Assembly: GCF_914767665.1 (NCBI RefSeq) | Contig: NC_059501.1 | Location: forward strand, 9,116,501-9,180,500 | Source: Harmonia axyridis | Lineage: Eukaryota; Arthropoda; Insecta; Coleoptera; Coccinellidae | Reading direction: 5' to 3' | Length of the DNA: 64,000 bases | Shown: piece by piece, positions 54,986 through 64,000 of the stretch | How positions within the stretch are numbered: the stretch's first letter is position 1 | Layout of the letters: each line of letters begins with the position of its first letter | Notes under the pieces: generated by a model | Databases searched by the model: none | Told to the model about the DNA's origin: nothing | The model's input: the letters and a program-made list of their open reading frames with translations, nothing else | Made by a program: the position numbers and the translations under genes

Positions 54986-56782
54986 TGATTTTAGTCTTTT
55001 ATTGAATCATCGTAAGCTTACCATTCAGAACTAAATTTGGAAGTCCACGAATTTTTTTTTCAAAGTTAAGGATTAAATAATCAGTCCGAGTTGTATGAAC
55101 CACACCGATTGTGAAAAAATATACGAAAACAAAATTACAAAGGTTGAAACTGTCATGAACTTGGTTTCTATCTTTTTCCATCACAATTTAACGTTTCGGA
55201 TAGGATAAAATACATATGTCGATGACAAAGCCTCATCGATGAAGGTATTTCTTAAGGAAATATAAATGTAACAATCACAAATACAACTGGACATATTGAA
55301 CCGAATTTTATAGAGGACAGTGGATAGTTAGAATATTGAAGAGAAATTCTTCGATATCTAAGAAAGCAAAAAGCTATTGTTATCGAGCCATTGTTAGGAT
55401 GAAAAACCCTCATTAGCCTTTTCCTCAGAGCGATCAATTGAAAACTCCCCCTCGAATATACTCTGGCTCGATTCTTCGTTACCATTGTCGTATTGTGAAA
55501 AAAATTGTTTACTAGTAGCTGTGTTCACTATATTCATGAATTTTTGTCAACTTATATTTATCTACATTTTTCTTCTATTCCCTTTACTAGTGCTCGCAAA
55601 TTCAATGTAAAACTGTTGGGACGAACAAAATCTATAATTCAAAGGCAGGCGAGACCGCATAGTATGCAGCTTATATCACAATCATATTTCACTTTTTCGA
55701 TGTTATAATTTCCTCGTAGGTGGGAGAGTTCCCAGCGGGACCCCAGCACATTACCTCGCAGACTCCATATTCTCTTTTAATTTATAGTGGGCCAGACACA
55801 CCGACACGAATAACCCCACTAAATTGTGTATGGAAATTCTTATAGTGTCGTTAAATGTTAGTCGGGTTTAATCTCGTATTTTACGAGTGGGTTCATAAGG
55901 CATATCCACTTTATTACCTCGCACGTTTACTTTGAATTTTACATACTATATTATTCATTGAAAATTCATTTCGTTTTTCGTTTTATGGAAGGGATATTAT
56001 TGAATGTCGGAATATATTTGAGATGATCAGAATTGAATAACGAATTCTGCTCTCCATGAAAATCAAATGGAAGTTATTCTATTTCAATATTTTTTTAAAT
56101 CGATAAAAACGGTTTTTTTTTCAGATTTCATATTTTGATCATCTGAAATTATCTGAAATCCCAATATTTCAGTTATAAATAATGTATAATCTGTTGAAGC
56201 TACTGTGTAGTGAAACAATTGTTATTAACGATTGCTTAATTTTTAGTCGAATGGATTTTCATCGAGTAAATATTAAGTCAATCCAATCATATTTATTGTC
56301 CACTCTTTACATACCTATTATTTAGTAGTGTTTAGCATGACAAAATGGCGAATGCGCTGGTTTCTAGAATAAACTGGTGTTCCTATAAAAATTGGCCCGA
56401 AGAACTTTTGCTCTCGAGATACAGATACCGAGATTTTTTTCACAAAAAATATACGGAGTGTCCTTTTCAGAAGTAAGCGAAAGTTGTATTCCAAATGTTC
56501 CATACTGAAAAATACAATAAAAATAAAAAAAAAAAATCATTTCAAGGATGTTTTATACACTGATTTCAAATATATTATGAGGTATAAAATGATATTCAAT
56601 AGTTCAATGCGAAGTGCTCGCCAAAAATATGAATATTTTCACCACTGCTCGAGGTGCAGGAGGAAAAATAGTTAATAATGTGGCAAATACGAGAGGTATA
56701 TGAAGGACAAATTCACAAAATGAATTTCATTCACTTTATTCTTCGAATACTAAATGTAATAAAAATAAATCTTTCAAACAAT
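54986..56782. other. No gene seen
   Basis: Mostly AT-rich. Around 55710-55950 a slightly GC-richer stretch contains ATTACCTCGCA twice. No coding motif. Confidence 0.4.
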
Positions 56783-56895
56783 AATTCACGAGACGTAGTT
56801 CGCGAAACATCATGAGAGCGCAGCTCGAGTGTTTTGCGATTAACGTCGAGTGAGGTGGTTCGTATAATCCTAATATATTGCCTATGCTGAGCAAT
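56783..56895 (+). repeat. Hairpin-bearing dispersed repeat, copy 2 (partner 34755-34870)
   Basis: See the partner copy. Here the left arm keeps TAGTTCGCGAAACATCATG and the right arm has diverged (TGTTTTGCGATTAACGTCG), so the stem is weaker. Confidence 0.75.
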
Positions 56896-57105
56896 TCGAT
56901 AATTCAACATTTCACTGAATTTGACTTTTATTTTTTTTTGGCGAATGTCCAAAAATATTGCTATTGAAATGATTCCAATATAGCAGGAGGCGACACACCA
57001 AAACGATTATACCAAATCGTCAAGGGTATATCCTCTTATCAATACGATGTATCTATGAAAAATTTACGGATTCTATTGATTCATCAAAAAATGAGTTACA
57101 TAATC

Positions 57106-57278
57106 TGTAATATATTGTATTGTAATATTGTGTGCGCATGCTTGATTAAGCATCTAGGTTTCCACATGCGTTTATAAGTTCAGTATTCGGAAAGATTTGA
57201 TGTTAGTAGTCGAGATTGAGAAATTGCATATCGAATAAATTTGTAAAAACCAAACGTTGTTTTCTTATGGACATGACA
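57106..57278 (+). repeat. 5' LTR, 173 bp
   Basis: Begins TGTAATATATTG and ends GGACATGACA, with TG...CA ends. Contains a CATGCTTGATTAAGCATC inverted motif and a likely polyadenylation signal (CGAATAAATTTG). Promoter elements are not obvious. Confidence 0.95.
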
Positions 57279-57284
57279 ATAATC

Positions 57285-57297
57285 TGGCGACGAGGAT
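57285..57297 (+). other. Primer binding site, tRNA-Ser(GCU) type
   Basis: TGGCGACGAGGAT starts six bases after the LTR. It is complementary to CCA plus the discriminator and acceptor strand of tRNA-Ser(GCU), as I recall that tRNA's 3' end, over 13 bases. It would prime minus-strand DNA synthesis. Confidence 0.8.
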
Positions 57298-57348
57298 TAT
57301 GGTAAAAATTGTTGGATTGCTTATTACGGCTTATGAATTTTAAAGAGT

Positions 57349-60300
57349 ATGTCGGATGCAGATGGTGCTGCAAGTTCTCAGCCTAGTTCCAGAGGAAGAA
57401 GTCCATCCAGTGAAGTGAGAGTGAGCTGGGTGTACGAACTTAATAAACAAGAACTAATTGAAAAACTAAAAACGTATAACGTTACTGTGAGTGAAACTGA
57501 TAGTGTTGATAACTTACGAAAAACGCTCGTCAAAAAACTTCGTGGAAAAAACGAAACTTTCACAAAGAAGGAACTATACAGGTACGACATGTCCGACTTT
57601 AATAAAATAAGTTTTACCCTAAACAAAGACAATTGGGAAGTTTTTGTCGAAAGACTAGAATTAATTTTCGAGTGTCAGTGTATTTCACCGGAAAGACAAA
57701 GTGCAGAACTGTTAACAAGGGTTTGTCAAGAGACTTTCATGTTGTTTCGCAATTTAACTTCACCAAAAAAGGCCAAAGATCTTTCCTACTCTGATTTAGT
57801 TAATATCATGAACTCTCATCTTCATCCAAAGCCTTCAGAAATTTCCGAAAGAAATAAATTCTACGCCACGAAACAATTACCTTCGGAATCAATACACGCA
57901 TTCCTTACAAAATTGAAAGAAAGATCTTTTTATTGTAATTTCAAGGACCTTGATATTGCTCTTCGTGATCAATTTGTATTTGGACTTATAAATCACGAAA
58001 CAAAAGTGGAATTATTTCGTCAAGAAAATCTAACATTTCAAAGTGCAGTGAAGATAGCGGAGGATCGAGAAGCAGCTATAAAAAATTCCTTATCAATGAA
58101 GCCCGCATATGCTGTGTCTGAAGATACAATTTTTTACATGAATAAGGCTGGTTCAAAATATTCCAATCATCAACAATACAGAGGAAGGGGAAGCGGAAAC
58201 GCAGAAGGAAAATTCAAATCTTCACAACCAAACAACGCAGCCGCGGCTTCCACTTCCAAAGACCAGAGCCAGAAACTCATCAGCGACAATAGACAAAGAC
58301 AACACGATAACAGGAGCAGCTACAGACGAGAAGACAGAAACGGCAGCCGTAGGTCGAATGTGTCAAACAATTCTCAGGTACATATAACCTCAAAAACGCG
58401 TAATAATAATGAATGTTATTGTTGTGGTGGATTTAATCATTTCGCAAGAGACTGTAAACTTAGGTGGAAAACTTGTAATTATTGTAATGTAAAAGGTCAT
58501 ATTGATAGAGCATGTCTAAAAAAACAAAACGGAATTAATTTAGTCAATGACAACTTATTAGAAAATGAAGATTTGGATAGTTCTGATTTAGATTTTTATT
58601 ATATGCAGCAAAACAATTTTACTGAATTTCAGGTAAACAATATTGTGGTAGAACCTCATAGTATGAAATTAATTATTGATAATAATCAGGTAGAATTGGA
58701 AGTTGATACAGGTTCACATGTGACTGTGTTTTCAGAAAAAACTGTAGCTAATTATTTTGCAGCTAAGAAAATTCACAAGGCAGATATTTCATTGTCCAGC
58801 TATGACAGAACAAAGTTGAATGTAATGGGTATGTTGACTGATCTTAAGGTGCATTTCGAGGGGGTTGAAGCAAATTTGAAAGCTTACGTTTTGGCAGGTA
58901 ACGGGAAAAATTTAATAGGAAGGCAATGGCTTCAAGCCTTAGGTATGTGGCCGATAACTTTTAAACCTCAGTTTGCGTTGAATTGCTTGAATGATCATAA
59001 CAGTATTATTTCACATTTTAAATCAAAATATCCCCAATTGTTCGATAACAGCCCAGGTAAATATAAAGGTAAATCTATTAAACTAACTTTCAAAAAAGAT
59101 TATCAGCCAATTCAATGTAAACCTTATCATGTCCCTTTCGCTTTGAAAGACAAAGTAGATGCAGAAATCGATCGTTTGGTAAGAATAGGTAATTTGGAAC
59201 AAGTTGAGGTGAGTGAATGGGCTACTCCAGTAGTTCCTGTGGTGAAGGGGGAAGGAGTTCGTTTATGCGGAAATTTTAAATTAACAGTGAATCCTCAAAT
59301 AATTGTTAAAAGATATCCATTACCCTTAAAAGAAAAAGTGTTTCAGACGATACAGGTTGGAACCAAATGGTCCCAAATTGATTTAAAACATGCATTTATG
59401 CAATTTGAAGTTGCTGAAGATTGTAGAGATCCATTGACAATAATCACACAGAAAGGTTTGTTTAGGTACAAAAAATTGCCAGAGGGTGTAGCCTCCAGCC
59501 CAGCAGAATGTCAAGATATTGTTACTGATATTTTGAAAGGTATTCCGAATATTGAAATTTACATAGATAATATTTATTGCACAGGAAAGAATGATTCAGA
59601 GCATCTCGATAATTTAGAAAAAATATTTTATAGGTTAAATGAAGCAGGACTTAAAGTAAACGAATCAAAATGTGAATTTTTCAGGTCTGAAATAGAGATA
59701 TTAGGATTCAAATTGGACAAAAAGGGTTTATCACCATCTCCTAGTAGAATTCATTCAATTGTGAATATGCCTTCTCCAAAAACTAAAAAAGAACTTCAAG
59801 CATTTTTAGGGTTAGTAAATTTTTACGAGTCATTTTTGTATAAGCGAGCTGATCAACTAAAGGTATTGTACGATGTTTTGAAAGCAAGCAAATTTTATTG
59901 GAATTCTAATTGTGATCAAGCAGTTAATTGGGTAAAGAAGGAATTAGCATCGGATAAAGTTTTGGTTCCATATCAGCAAGATATTACTTTAGTATTGGCT
60001 ACAGACGCAAGTTACTCAGGGTTGTCAGCTATTTTGTCTCACAGATTTTCAGACGGTACAGAGAGACCAATTGCCTTTGCTTCTAAATTAATACCTCATA
60101 ATGAGTTACATCGATCTATTCTAGATAAAGAGGCAGCAGCTATAATTTTTGGGTTTAGAAAATTTTATCATTATATTGTTGGTAATGAAATTATTCTTAA
60201 AACTGATAATCAACCTTTAAAGTATATATTTGGTAATTCGAAGAAATTGAATGTTACAATTCAGAATAGGTTGTTAAGATGGATATATTTTTTATCGGGT

Positions 60301-60744
60301 TTCAAATACAAGATTGAATTGATTTCATCATCTAAAAACAGTAATTGTGATGCGCTTTCCAGGTTAGCAGTACGAGATAAGATGGCTGTGTTTGATTCTG
60401 AATTAGATGTTATAAACTTTATTGAAAATGAAAGTAATTTGATTGATTTAAATTTGATTAAGCAAGAAACAAAAAAAGATAAGGTTTTATGTGATGTGAA
60501 AAGAAAGTTAATGTTTGGATGGGTAGAAAATTCAAATGATATTTCTTTGGAAGAGAAAATGTATTTTGATAAGAAAACAGAATTAAGTATTGAGAATGAA
60601 TGTCTTGTTCGAGGTTCTAGACTAATAATACCAAAAGCATTGCGAAAAACTTTATTGAAATCACTTCACCAGTCTCATTTTGGTATTGTTAGAATGAAAC
60701 AAGTAGCTCGTTCGTTTTTTTTGGTGGCCGGGTTTGGACGATGA
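57349..60744 (+). CDS. Gag-protease-reverse transcriptase-RNase H polyprotein
   Basis: 1,131 residues. The Gag part (1 to about 350) ends in an Arg/Asn/Ser-rich stretch and two CX2CX4HX4C zinc knuckles (Cys356-Cys369 and Cys376-Cys389) that bind genomic RNA. An aspartic protease follows with its DTG triad at 453-455. RT has its first catalytic Asp at 678 (WSQIDLKHAFM), but the catalytic box at 738-741 reads YIDN, lacking the second Asp. The FRYKKLPEGVASSPAEC block is also unusual for its Glu in place of the common Phe. RNase H has D886, E928 and D953. The start is the first Met, 51 bases after the primer site. The frame runs into the integrase zinc finger (His1107, His1110) and ends out of frame after an eight-T run. 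Confidence 0.92.
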   Translation: MSDADGAASSQPSSRGRSPSSEVRVSWVYELNKQELIEKLKTYNVTVSETDSVDNLRKTLVKKLRGKNETFTKKELYRYDMSDFNKISFTLNKDNWEVFVERLELIFECQCISPERQSAELLTRVCQETFMLFRNLTSPKKAKDLSYSDLVNIMNSHLHPKPSEISERNKFYATKQLPSESIHAFLTKLKERSFYCNFKDLDIALRDQFVFGLINHETKVELFRQENLTFQSAVKIAEDREAAIKNSLSMKPAYAVSEDTIFYMNKAGSKYSNHQQYRGRGSGNAEGKFKSSQPNNAAAASTSKDQSQKLISDNRQRQHDNRSSYRREDRNGSRRSNVSNNSQVHITSKTRNNNECYCCGGFNHFARDCKLRWKTCNYCNVKGHIDRACLKKQNGINLVNDNLLENEDLDSSDLDFYYMQQNNFTEFQVNNIVVEPHSMKLIIDNNQVELEVDTGSHVTVFSEKTVANYFAAKKIHKADISLSSYDRTKLNVMGMLTDLKVHFEGVEANLKAYVLAGNGKNLIGRQWLQALGMWPITFKPQFALNCLNDHNSIISHFKSKYPQLFDNSPGKYKGKSIKLTFKKDYQPIQCKPYHVPFALKDKVDAEIDRLVRIGNLEQVEVSEWATPVVPVVKGEGVRLCGNFKLTVNPQIIVKRYPLPLKEKVFQTIQVGTKWSQIDLKHAFMQFEVAEDCRDPLTIITQKGLFRYKKLPEGVASSPAECQDIVTDILKGIPNIEIYIDNIYCTGKNDSEHLDNLEKIFYRLNEAGLKVNESKCEFFRSEIEILGFKLDKKGLSPSPSRIHSIVNMPSPKTKKELQAFLGLVNFYESFLYKRADQLKVLYDVLKASKFYWNSNCDQAVNWVKKELASDKVLVPYQQDITLVLATDASYSGLSAILSHRFSDGTERPIAFASKLIPHNELHRSILDKEAAAIIFGFRKFYHYIVGNEIILKTDNQPLKYIFGNSKKLNVTIQNRLLRWIYFLSGFKYKIELISSSKNSNCDALSRLAVRDKMAVFDSELDVINFIENESNLIDLNLIKQETKKDKVLCDVKRKLMFGWVENSNDISLEEKMYFDKKTELSIENECLVRGSRLIIPKALRKTLLKSLHQSHFGIVRMKQVARSFFLVAGFGR

Positions 60745-61633
60745 TATAGAAAAATTAGCAAATAGTTGTGAGTTATGTGTGAAAAATAGAAAACAAAATA
60801 ACAAAATCAGTACTTTTCAATGGCCATTTCCATCTAACCCATGGTCCAGGTTACACACTGATTTTTTAGGACCTATTCAAGGAAATATGTTTTTAGTCAT
60901 AGTTGATGCACACAGTAAATGGCCTGAAGCTATAAATATGAAAAATAACACCTCAGCTAGTAAATTGATTGAAGTTTTTGATTCTATTTTTTCGAGGTTT
61001 GGATTATGTGATCATTTAGTCTCAGACAATGGTCCACAATTTGCAAGTGAAGAGTTTAATGAATTTTTGAAATCGTTAGGTATACGGCACACATATTCTC
61101 CACCCTATCACCCAGCAACTAATGGAGCAGCAGAAAATTTTGTGGGTACATTTAAAAATAAGGTTTTGAAAATTACAGGAGAGGGTAAGTCATTAAATTT
61201 TGCTGTGAATTCATTTTTGTTTGATTATCGTACAATGAAGCATTCGACAACGGGAAAATCACCATCAGATATTATTTTCAAAAGGGAGATTAAAACGAGG
61301 TTTCATCTTTTAAGAGAAAATTTAGTTAGTGAAACATCTTTTAAACAATTCAATATGTCAGATAAAAATAAAATAAGTAAAATTGATTTCAAGTTGGGAG
61401 ATGTGGTTTTAGTAGATGTTTACAACAATAATAAGAGGCACCGAGTACAAGCAAAAATCGTTGAAAAATTATCACCAGTTACATTTAACTTGTTATGTGA
61501 TGGAGGACGAATTATAAAAAGACATGTTAATCAAATGTTGAAATTTTTAAGTAATGACAATGATATAAATAAAGACTTGAAAGATGATATAAGTATAAGG
61601 AGATCTGAACGCTTGAAAAATTTAAATAAATGA
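60734..61633 (+). CDS. Integrase part of the Gypsy polyprotein, out of frame
   Basis: The nominal first codon is TTG, not ATG. The frame is open further upstream and is really the continuation of the preceding polyprotein after a one-base shift. It carries the zinc-finger cysteines (Cys12, Cys15 of the SCELC pair), then the catalytic core with D43 (LHTDFLG), D98 (VSDNGPQF) and E134 (NGAAEN), with 35 residues between the last two (DD35E). The C-terminal part (KLGDVVLVDVYNNNKRHRVQ) is the DNA-binding tail. The core appears intact. As written, it can only be made by frameshifting or from another copy. Confidence 0.9.
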   Translation: MDDDIEKLANSCELCVKNRKQNNKISTFQWPFPSNPWSRLHTDFLGPIQGNMFLVIVDAHSKWPEAINMKNNTSASKLIEVFDSIFSRFGLCDHLVSDNGPQFASEEFNEFLKSLGIRHTYSPPYHPATNGAAENFVGTFKNKVLKITGEGKSLNFAVNSFLFDYRTMKHSTTGKSPSDIIFKREIKTRFHLLRENLVSETSFKQFNMSDKNKISKIDFKLGDVVLVDVYNNNKRHRVQAKIVEKLSPVTFNLLCDGGRIIKRHVNQMLKFLSNDNDINKDLKDDISIRRSERLKNLNK

Positions 61634-61970
61634 AATTAAGATCCAGAATTTCTGTTTATATGTATATTGTAACTAGTTCTATATTGCATAATAATTGTAT
61701 AGTAATGATAATTGATTATATAATGTATAATAATAACTCTATTAATTAATTGTTTCTATATTACATAATAAAAAATAAAAATAAAATTTATGATTGTAAA
61801 TTATTATATTGGAATCATATTGTTAAATTGATTTTGATCGTATTTGTGAATTTTGAAAAATAACAGAAAAACAAAAAAAAAAAAAATTATAAAATTTAAA
61901 AAATTAAAATATATGAATTCTTAGATTAAGATATAATTGTAATTTCTGATTAAATCAAATTGTACTTATT
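61634..61970 (+). other. AT-rich 3' region of the Gypsy element
   Basis: No env-like frame is present. Sequence is almost entirely A and T with several poly-A tracts, leading to the polypurine tract. Confidence 0.7.
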
Positions 61971-61972
61971 TA

Positions 61973-61984
61973 AATGGGGGAGAT
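61973..61984 (+). other. Polypurine tract
   Basis: AATGGGGGAGAT directly before the 3' LTR is in the position where plus-strand synthesis starts. Confidence 0.75.
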
Positions 61985-62157
61985 TGTAATATATTGTATT
62001 GTAATATTGTGTGCGCATGCTTGATTAAGCATCTAGGTTTCCACATGCGTTTATAAGTTCAGTATTCGGAAAGATTTGATGTTAGTAGTCGAGATTGAGA
62101 AATTGCATATCGAATAAATTTGTAAAAACCAAACGTTGTTTTCTTATGGACATGACA
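61985..62157 (+). repeat. 3' LTR, 173 bp
   Basis: Same length and, by eye, same sequence as the 5' LTR at 57106-57278. Followed by the TAATC target duplication. Confidence 0.95.
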
Positions 62158-62162
62158 TAATC

Positions 62163-63684
62163 ATAAATATTTTTCGATTTAGGTTGGTGAGTTTATATTC
62201 AAAGTTTTTCATAGAAAGTATTCCAGGAAAACAAAAAAGGAATTCGAGGTAATTGTTTTTTATGGATTCTCAAATTTAAATCGGTTCTAGGAAACGTGGA
62301 ATGTAAAAAATAATGAACGTGTTCAACTGAATTCTAATGAATAAAAGATGAATAATGAATTGAATTCAGGTTTCAGATCTAGAAAGTAGACAATGCCTCC
62401 CACCATTATTTGTCTCCCCTCTATGAACTCTTCGGTTTCAGGTTTTTCTGATCAGTTTTGACTTAATAAAGAGCTTGAACATTTTGTTTTTTTTTTGAGA
62501 TTATCGAGTAAAAAAATCGGATGATGCAGATGACCACTCGCTGACACCGAACACTAGTTGATTCGATATAAAAATAAAAAATATAATATATAATGGAATG
62601 TTGTATGAAATTTAAAAAAATCTATATATTTCTTGAGAAGGCAATGATGGAATGGAATCGTTCCTGATATATTTTACATTCCATTTTAAGGAATCAACAT
62701 TCTGATTGGAGAACTGAATAAAAAATAATCAAGAAGCCGCCCCAAGTGGCAACAAAATTCATTCGGCAACGTTTAGCAAAGCGAACGCAGACAATCCTGA
62801 TGAGTGCATGTGGTTATTTTTTGGCGTCAATAACTTGTGAACAGGTATGAGGGAATCACGCGACATATGGATATTTATGAGTATAATGCATAATGCGACA
62901 CCTTCGATGGTTTTTTATGTTAATCGAATTTGTCGGTATTCTTATTGTTGCTGACCGAATTAAATCCCATTTGGTACTTTGAATTTCTGAACATGTGATC
63001 AATGTTGATCATGTTGATGAAGCTTGAAATGCCACCCTTGAATTCTTGCGCTCTAGGCGACCGCCTACCCTGCCTCCCCCTAGCGATGGCCCTGTACGAC
63101 AGGAAAACAATGCGAGAATGTAGATATTCAGCTACAATCGTATGAAAAACTGTTTTTATCCCTAGAGCGATGTAGCGCATCGTTAGACCGTGAAAAAAAA
63201 CAAAAAACCGAAACTTTTAGTCTCAAGCGCCAAATACCTCTCTCCAAATCATTCTCCGTTATTATCCACCATTAAACACCATCGTTACCCTTACGTGCAA
63301 CAAATCCATTTTGTGAATTAATGCGCCAATTCTCTTAACGGCCACGACCTCCTAAATCGAAACACCTGCGCAACTTTTGCGAGTTCGCGGACCGTAAAAC
63401 AAACCGTTCCGCCCCACGCGCGCGGCGACATACGTTAAAAACCCCATACCCCCTCCACCCTAACACCCCCACCCCTACTCGAAAATAAAAGACCGCCGGT
63501 TATTGCGAAACATTCGTCGACGACAACAGGAAGGGCAAAACGTGGAGACCGATGGATTTGTATTGTTGCCGATATCGACGACATGTTCGGACATTCGTCA
63601 TCTCGATTGTTTCGTCGTCCAAAGCGAGAAGAGGTCGGACGTTTTTGAAATTTCTGGTTTGTGCGGACGGCATTGGTTATAACG
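62163..63684. other. No gene seen; GC-rich island 63180-63680
   Basis: 62163-63180 is AT-rich and empty to my reading. 63180-63680 is CpG-rich, with a minus-strand frame (63435-63764) rich in Arg and without motif. Confidence 0.4.
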
Positions 63685-64000
63685 CTTTTTAGAGCTATAG
63701 AACTTTGAATTGCAATAAAACAACGATGGATTATTCGATTGACATGAATTTTATTTATCCGCAAGATAATCTTGTGGCATTACATTTTAAATATGATTTC
63801 TGGCATATAACCGCCACGGCTGGCTCGGATGTAGTCCAATCTGGACGTCCAATTTTCGATTACTTTTTCCAACATTTGTGGCCGTATATCGGCAATAACA
63901 CGGCGAATGTTGTCTTCCAAATGGTCAAGGGTTTGTGGCTTATCCGCATAGACCAATGACTTTACATAGCCCCACAGAAAGTAGTCTAGCGGTGTTAAAT
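63685..64000 (-). mobile_element. Tc/mariner-superfamily transposon, second copy, cut by the window edge
   Basis: The inverted-repeat end near 63685 (CTTTTTAGAGCTATAGAACT with TTGAATTGCAAT) matches the right end of the element at 39537-40990, read in the opposite direction. The outermost bases differ (AAAAAGCG in place of the A run and CACCC). The rest lies beyond 64000. Confidence 0.85.
63780..64000 (-). CDS. Transposase C-terminus, open to the window edge
   Basis: The minus strand is open for 73 residues plus stop: LTPLDYFLWGYVKSLVYADK, PQTLDHLEDNIRRVIADIRP, QMLEKVIENWTSRLDYIRAS, ending MPEIIFKM. This is the conserved C-terminus of the same transposase type as the copy at 39649-40917, including the LDYFLW block with the last catalytic region. 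No stop or shift is seen, so this copy is better preserved and might be complete beyond 64000. Confidence 0.85.
   Translation of the reverse strand, partial: LTPLDYFLWGYVKSLVYADKPQTLDHLEDNIRRVIADIRPQMLEKVIENWTSRLDYIRASRGGYMPEIIFKM

Larger units (their letters stand above)
57101..62162 (+). mobile_element. Near-complete Gypsy LTR retrotransposon without env
   Basis: The element of 5,052 bases (57106-62157) is bounded by TAATC target duplications (57101-57105 and 62158-62162) and 173-bp LTRs that I read as identical base for base. Inside are a tRNA-Ser-type primer site, gag-protease-RT-RNase H, an integrase frame, an AT-rich 3' region without env, and a polypurine tract. Domain order with integrase after RNase H marks it as Gypsy-type (Metaviridae). 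Short LTRs, the tRNA-Ser primer and a fused gag-pol suggest the Mag lineage, by inference. Identical LTRs mean a recent insertion. Confidence 0.95.

Noticed and set aside
57349..57632. Antisense frame within gag (minus strand)
   Set aside because: A shadow of the gag coding frame on the opposite strand.
61634..61984. An env gene in the Gypsy element
   Set aside because: The stretch after the integrase is AT-rich with stops in all frames and only about 350 bases long.
63435..63764. 109-residue minus-strand frame
   Set aside because: It runs from the GC-rich island into the transposon inverted repeat, so it is a chance join.
1..64000. CRISPR array, rRNA and tRNA genes
   Set aside because: No regularly spaced identical repeats, no rRNA-like conserved blocks and no tRNA T-arm/acceptor pairing were found by eye. 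A tRNAscan run would settle tRNAs.

Overview
The window looks like nuclear DNA from an insect. It is AT-rich, has no operon-like gene packing, and holds many transposon families typical of insects (mariner, Tc1-like, hAT, BEL/Pao, Copia, Gypsy, Penelope-like, RTE-like and Jockey/CR1-like elements). A beetle would fit, but nothing here proves the order. I found no convincing host protein-coding gene, rRNA, tRNA or CRISPR array. The segment is best read as intergenic or long-intron DNA, in which AT-rich layers of mobile elements are inserted into a backbone that shows through as GC-richer islands (about 19.1-19.8, 24.2-24.5, 25.7-26.4, 28.5-29.1, 34.1-34.6, 45.0-45.5, 48.7-49.3, 51.0-51.4 and 63.2-63.7 kb).

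0-16 kb: a repeat pair, a foldback element abutting a decayed full-length mariner (1979-3146), a large foldback (5.3-5.9 kb), a decayed Copia-type pol (9.2-10.1 kb), a transposon with roughly 400-bp terminal inverted repeats (11.4-12.95 kb) and an internally deleted hAT element bracketed by direct repeats (15.6-16.3 kb). 17-26 kb: a nest of dead retroelements. These are a non-LTR RNase H/C-terminal fragment split by a short inverted-repeat element, a Penelope-like GIY-YIG fragment, two BEL/Pao pieces, an RTE-like reverse transcriptase and a further RT scrap. 28-35 kb: a tandem duplication carrying non-LTR 3' ends, and an unusual cluster of hairpins and foldbacks (32.1-33.7 kb). 35-54 kb: two 5'-truncated non-LTR retrotransposons with long open RT frames on the minus strand (35.4-37.9 and 51.7-53.6 kb), a Tc/mariner-superfamily element with a retroelement lodged in its transposase (39.5-41.0 kb), and fragments of mariner, Tc1, LTR and RNase H-bearing elements.

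57.1-62.2 kb: the one nearly complete and young element, a Gypsy (Metaviridae-type) LTR retrotransposon without env. It has 173-bp LTRs that I read as identical, a TAATC target duplication, a tRNA-Ser(GCU)-type primer binding site, a polypurine tract, a Gag-protease-RT-RNase H frame and an integrase frame. Two features suggest this copy cannot replicate by itself: the RT box reads YIDN instead of YxDD, and an eight-T run breaks the frame inside the integrase zinc finger. The window ends inside a second Tc/mariner-superfamily copy, related to the one at 39.5-41.0 kb, whose transposase C-terminus is still open.

Clade names are from memory of conserved motifs. No database search was possible, so boundaries of decayed elements are approximate.
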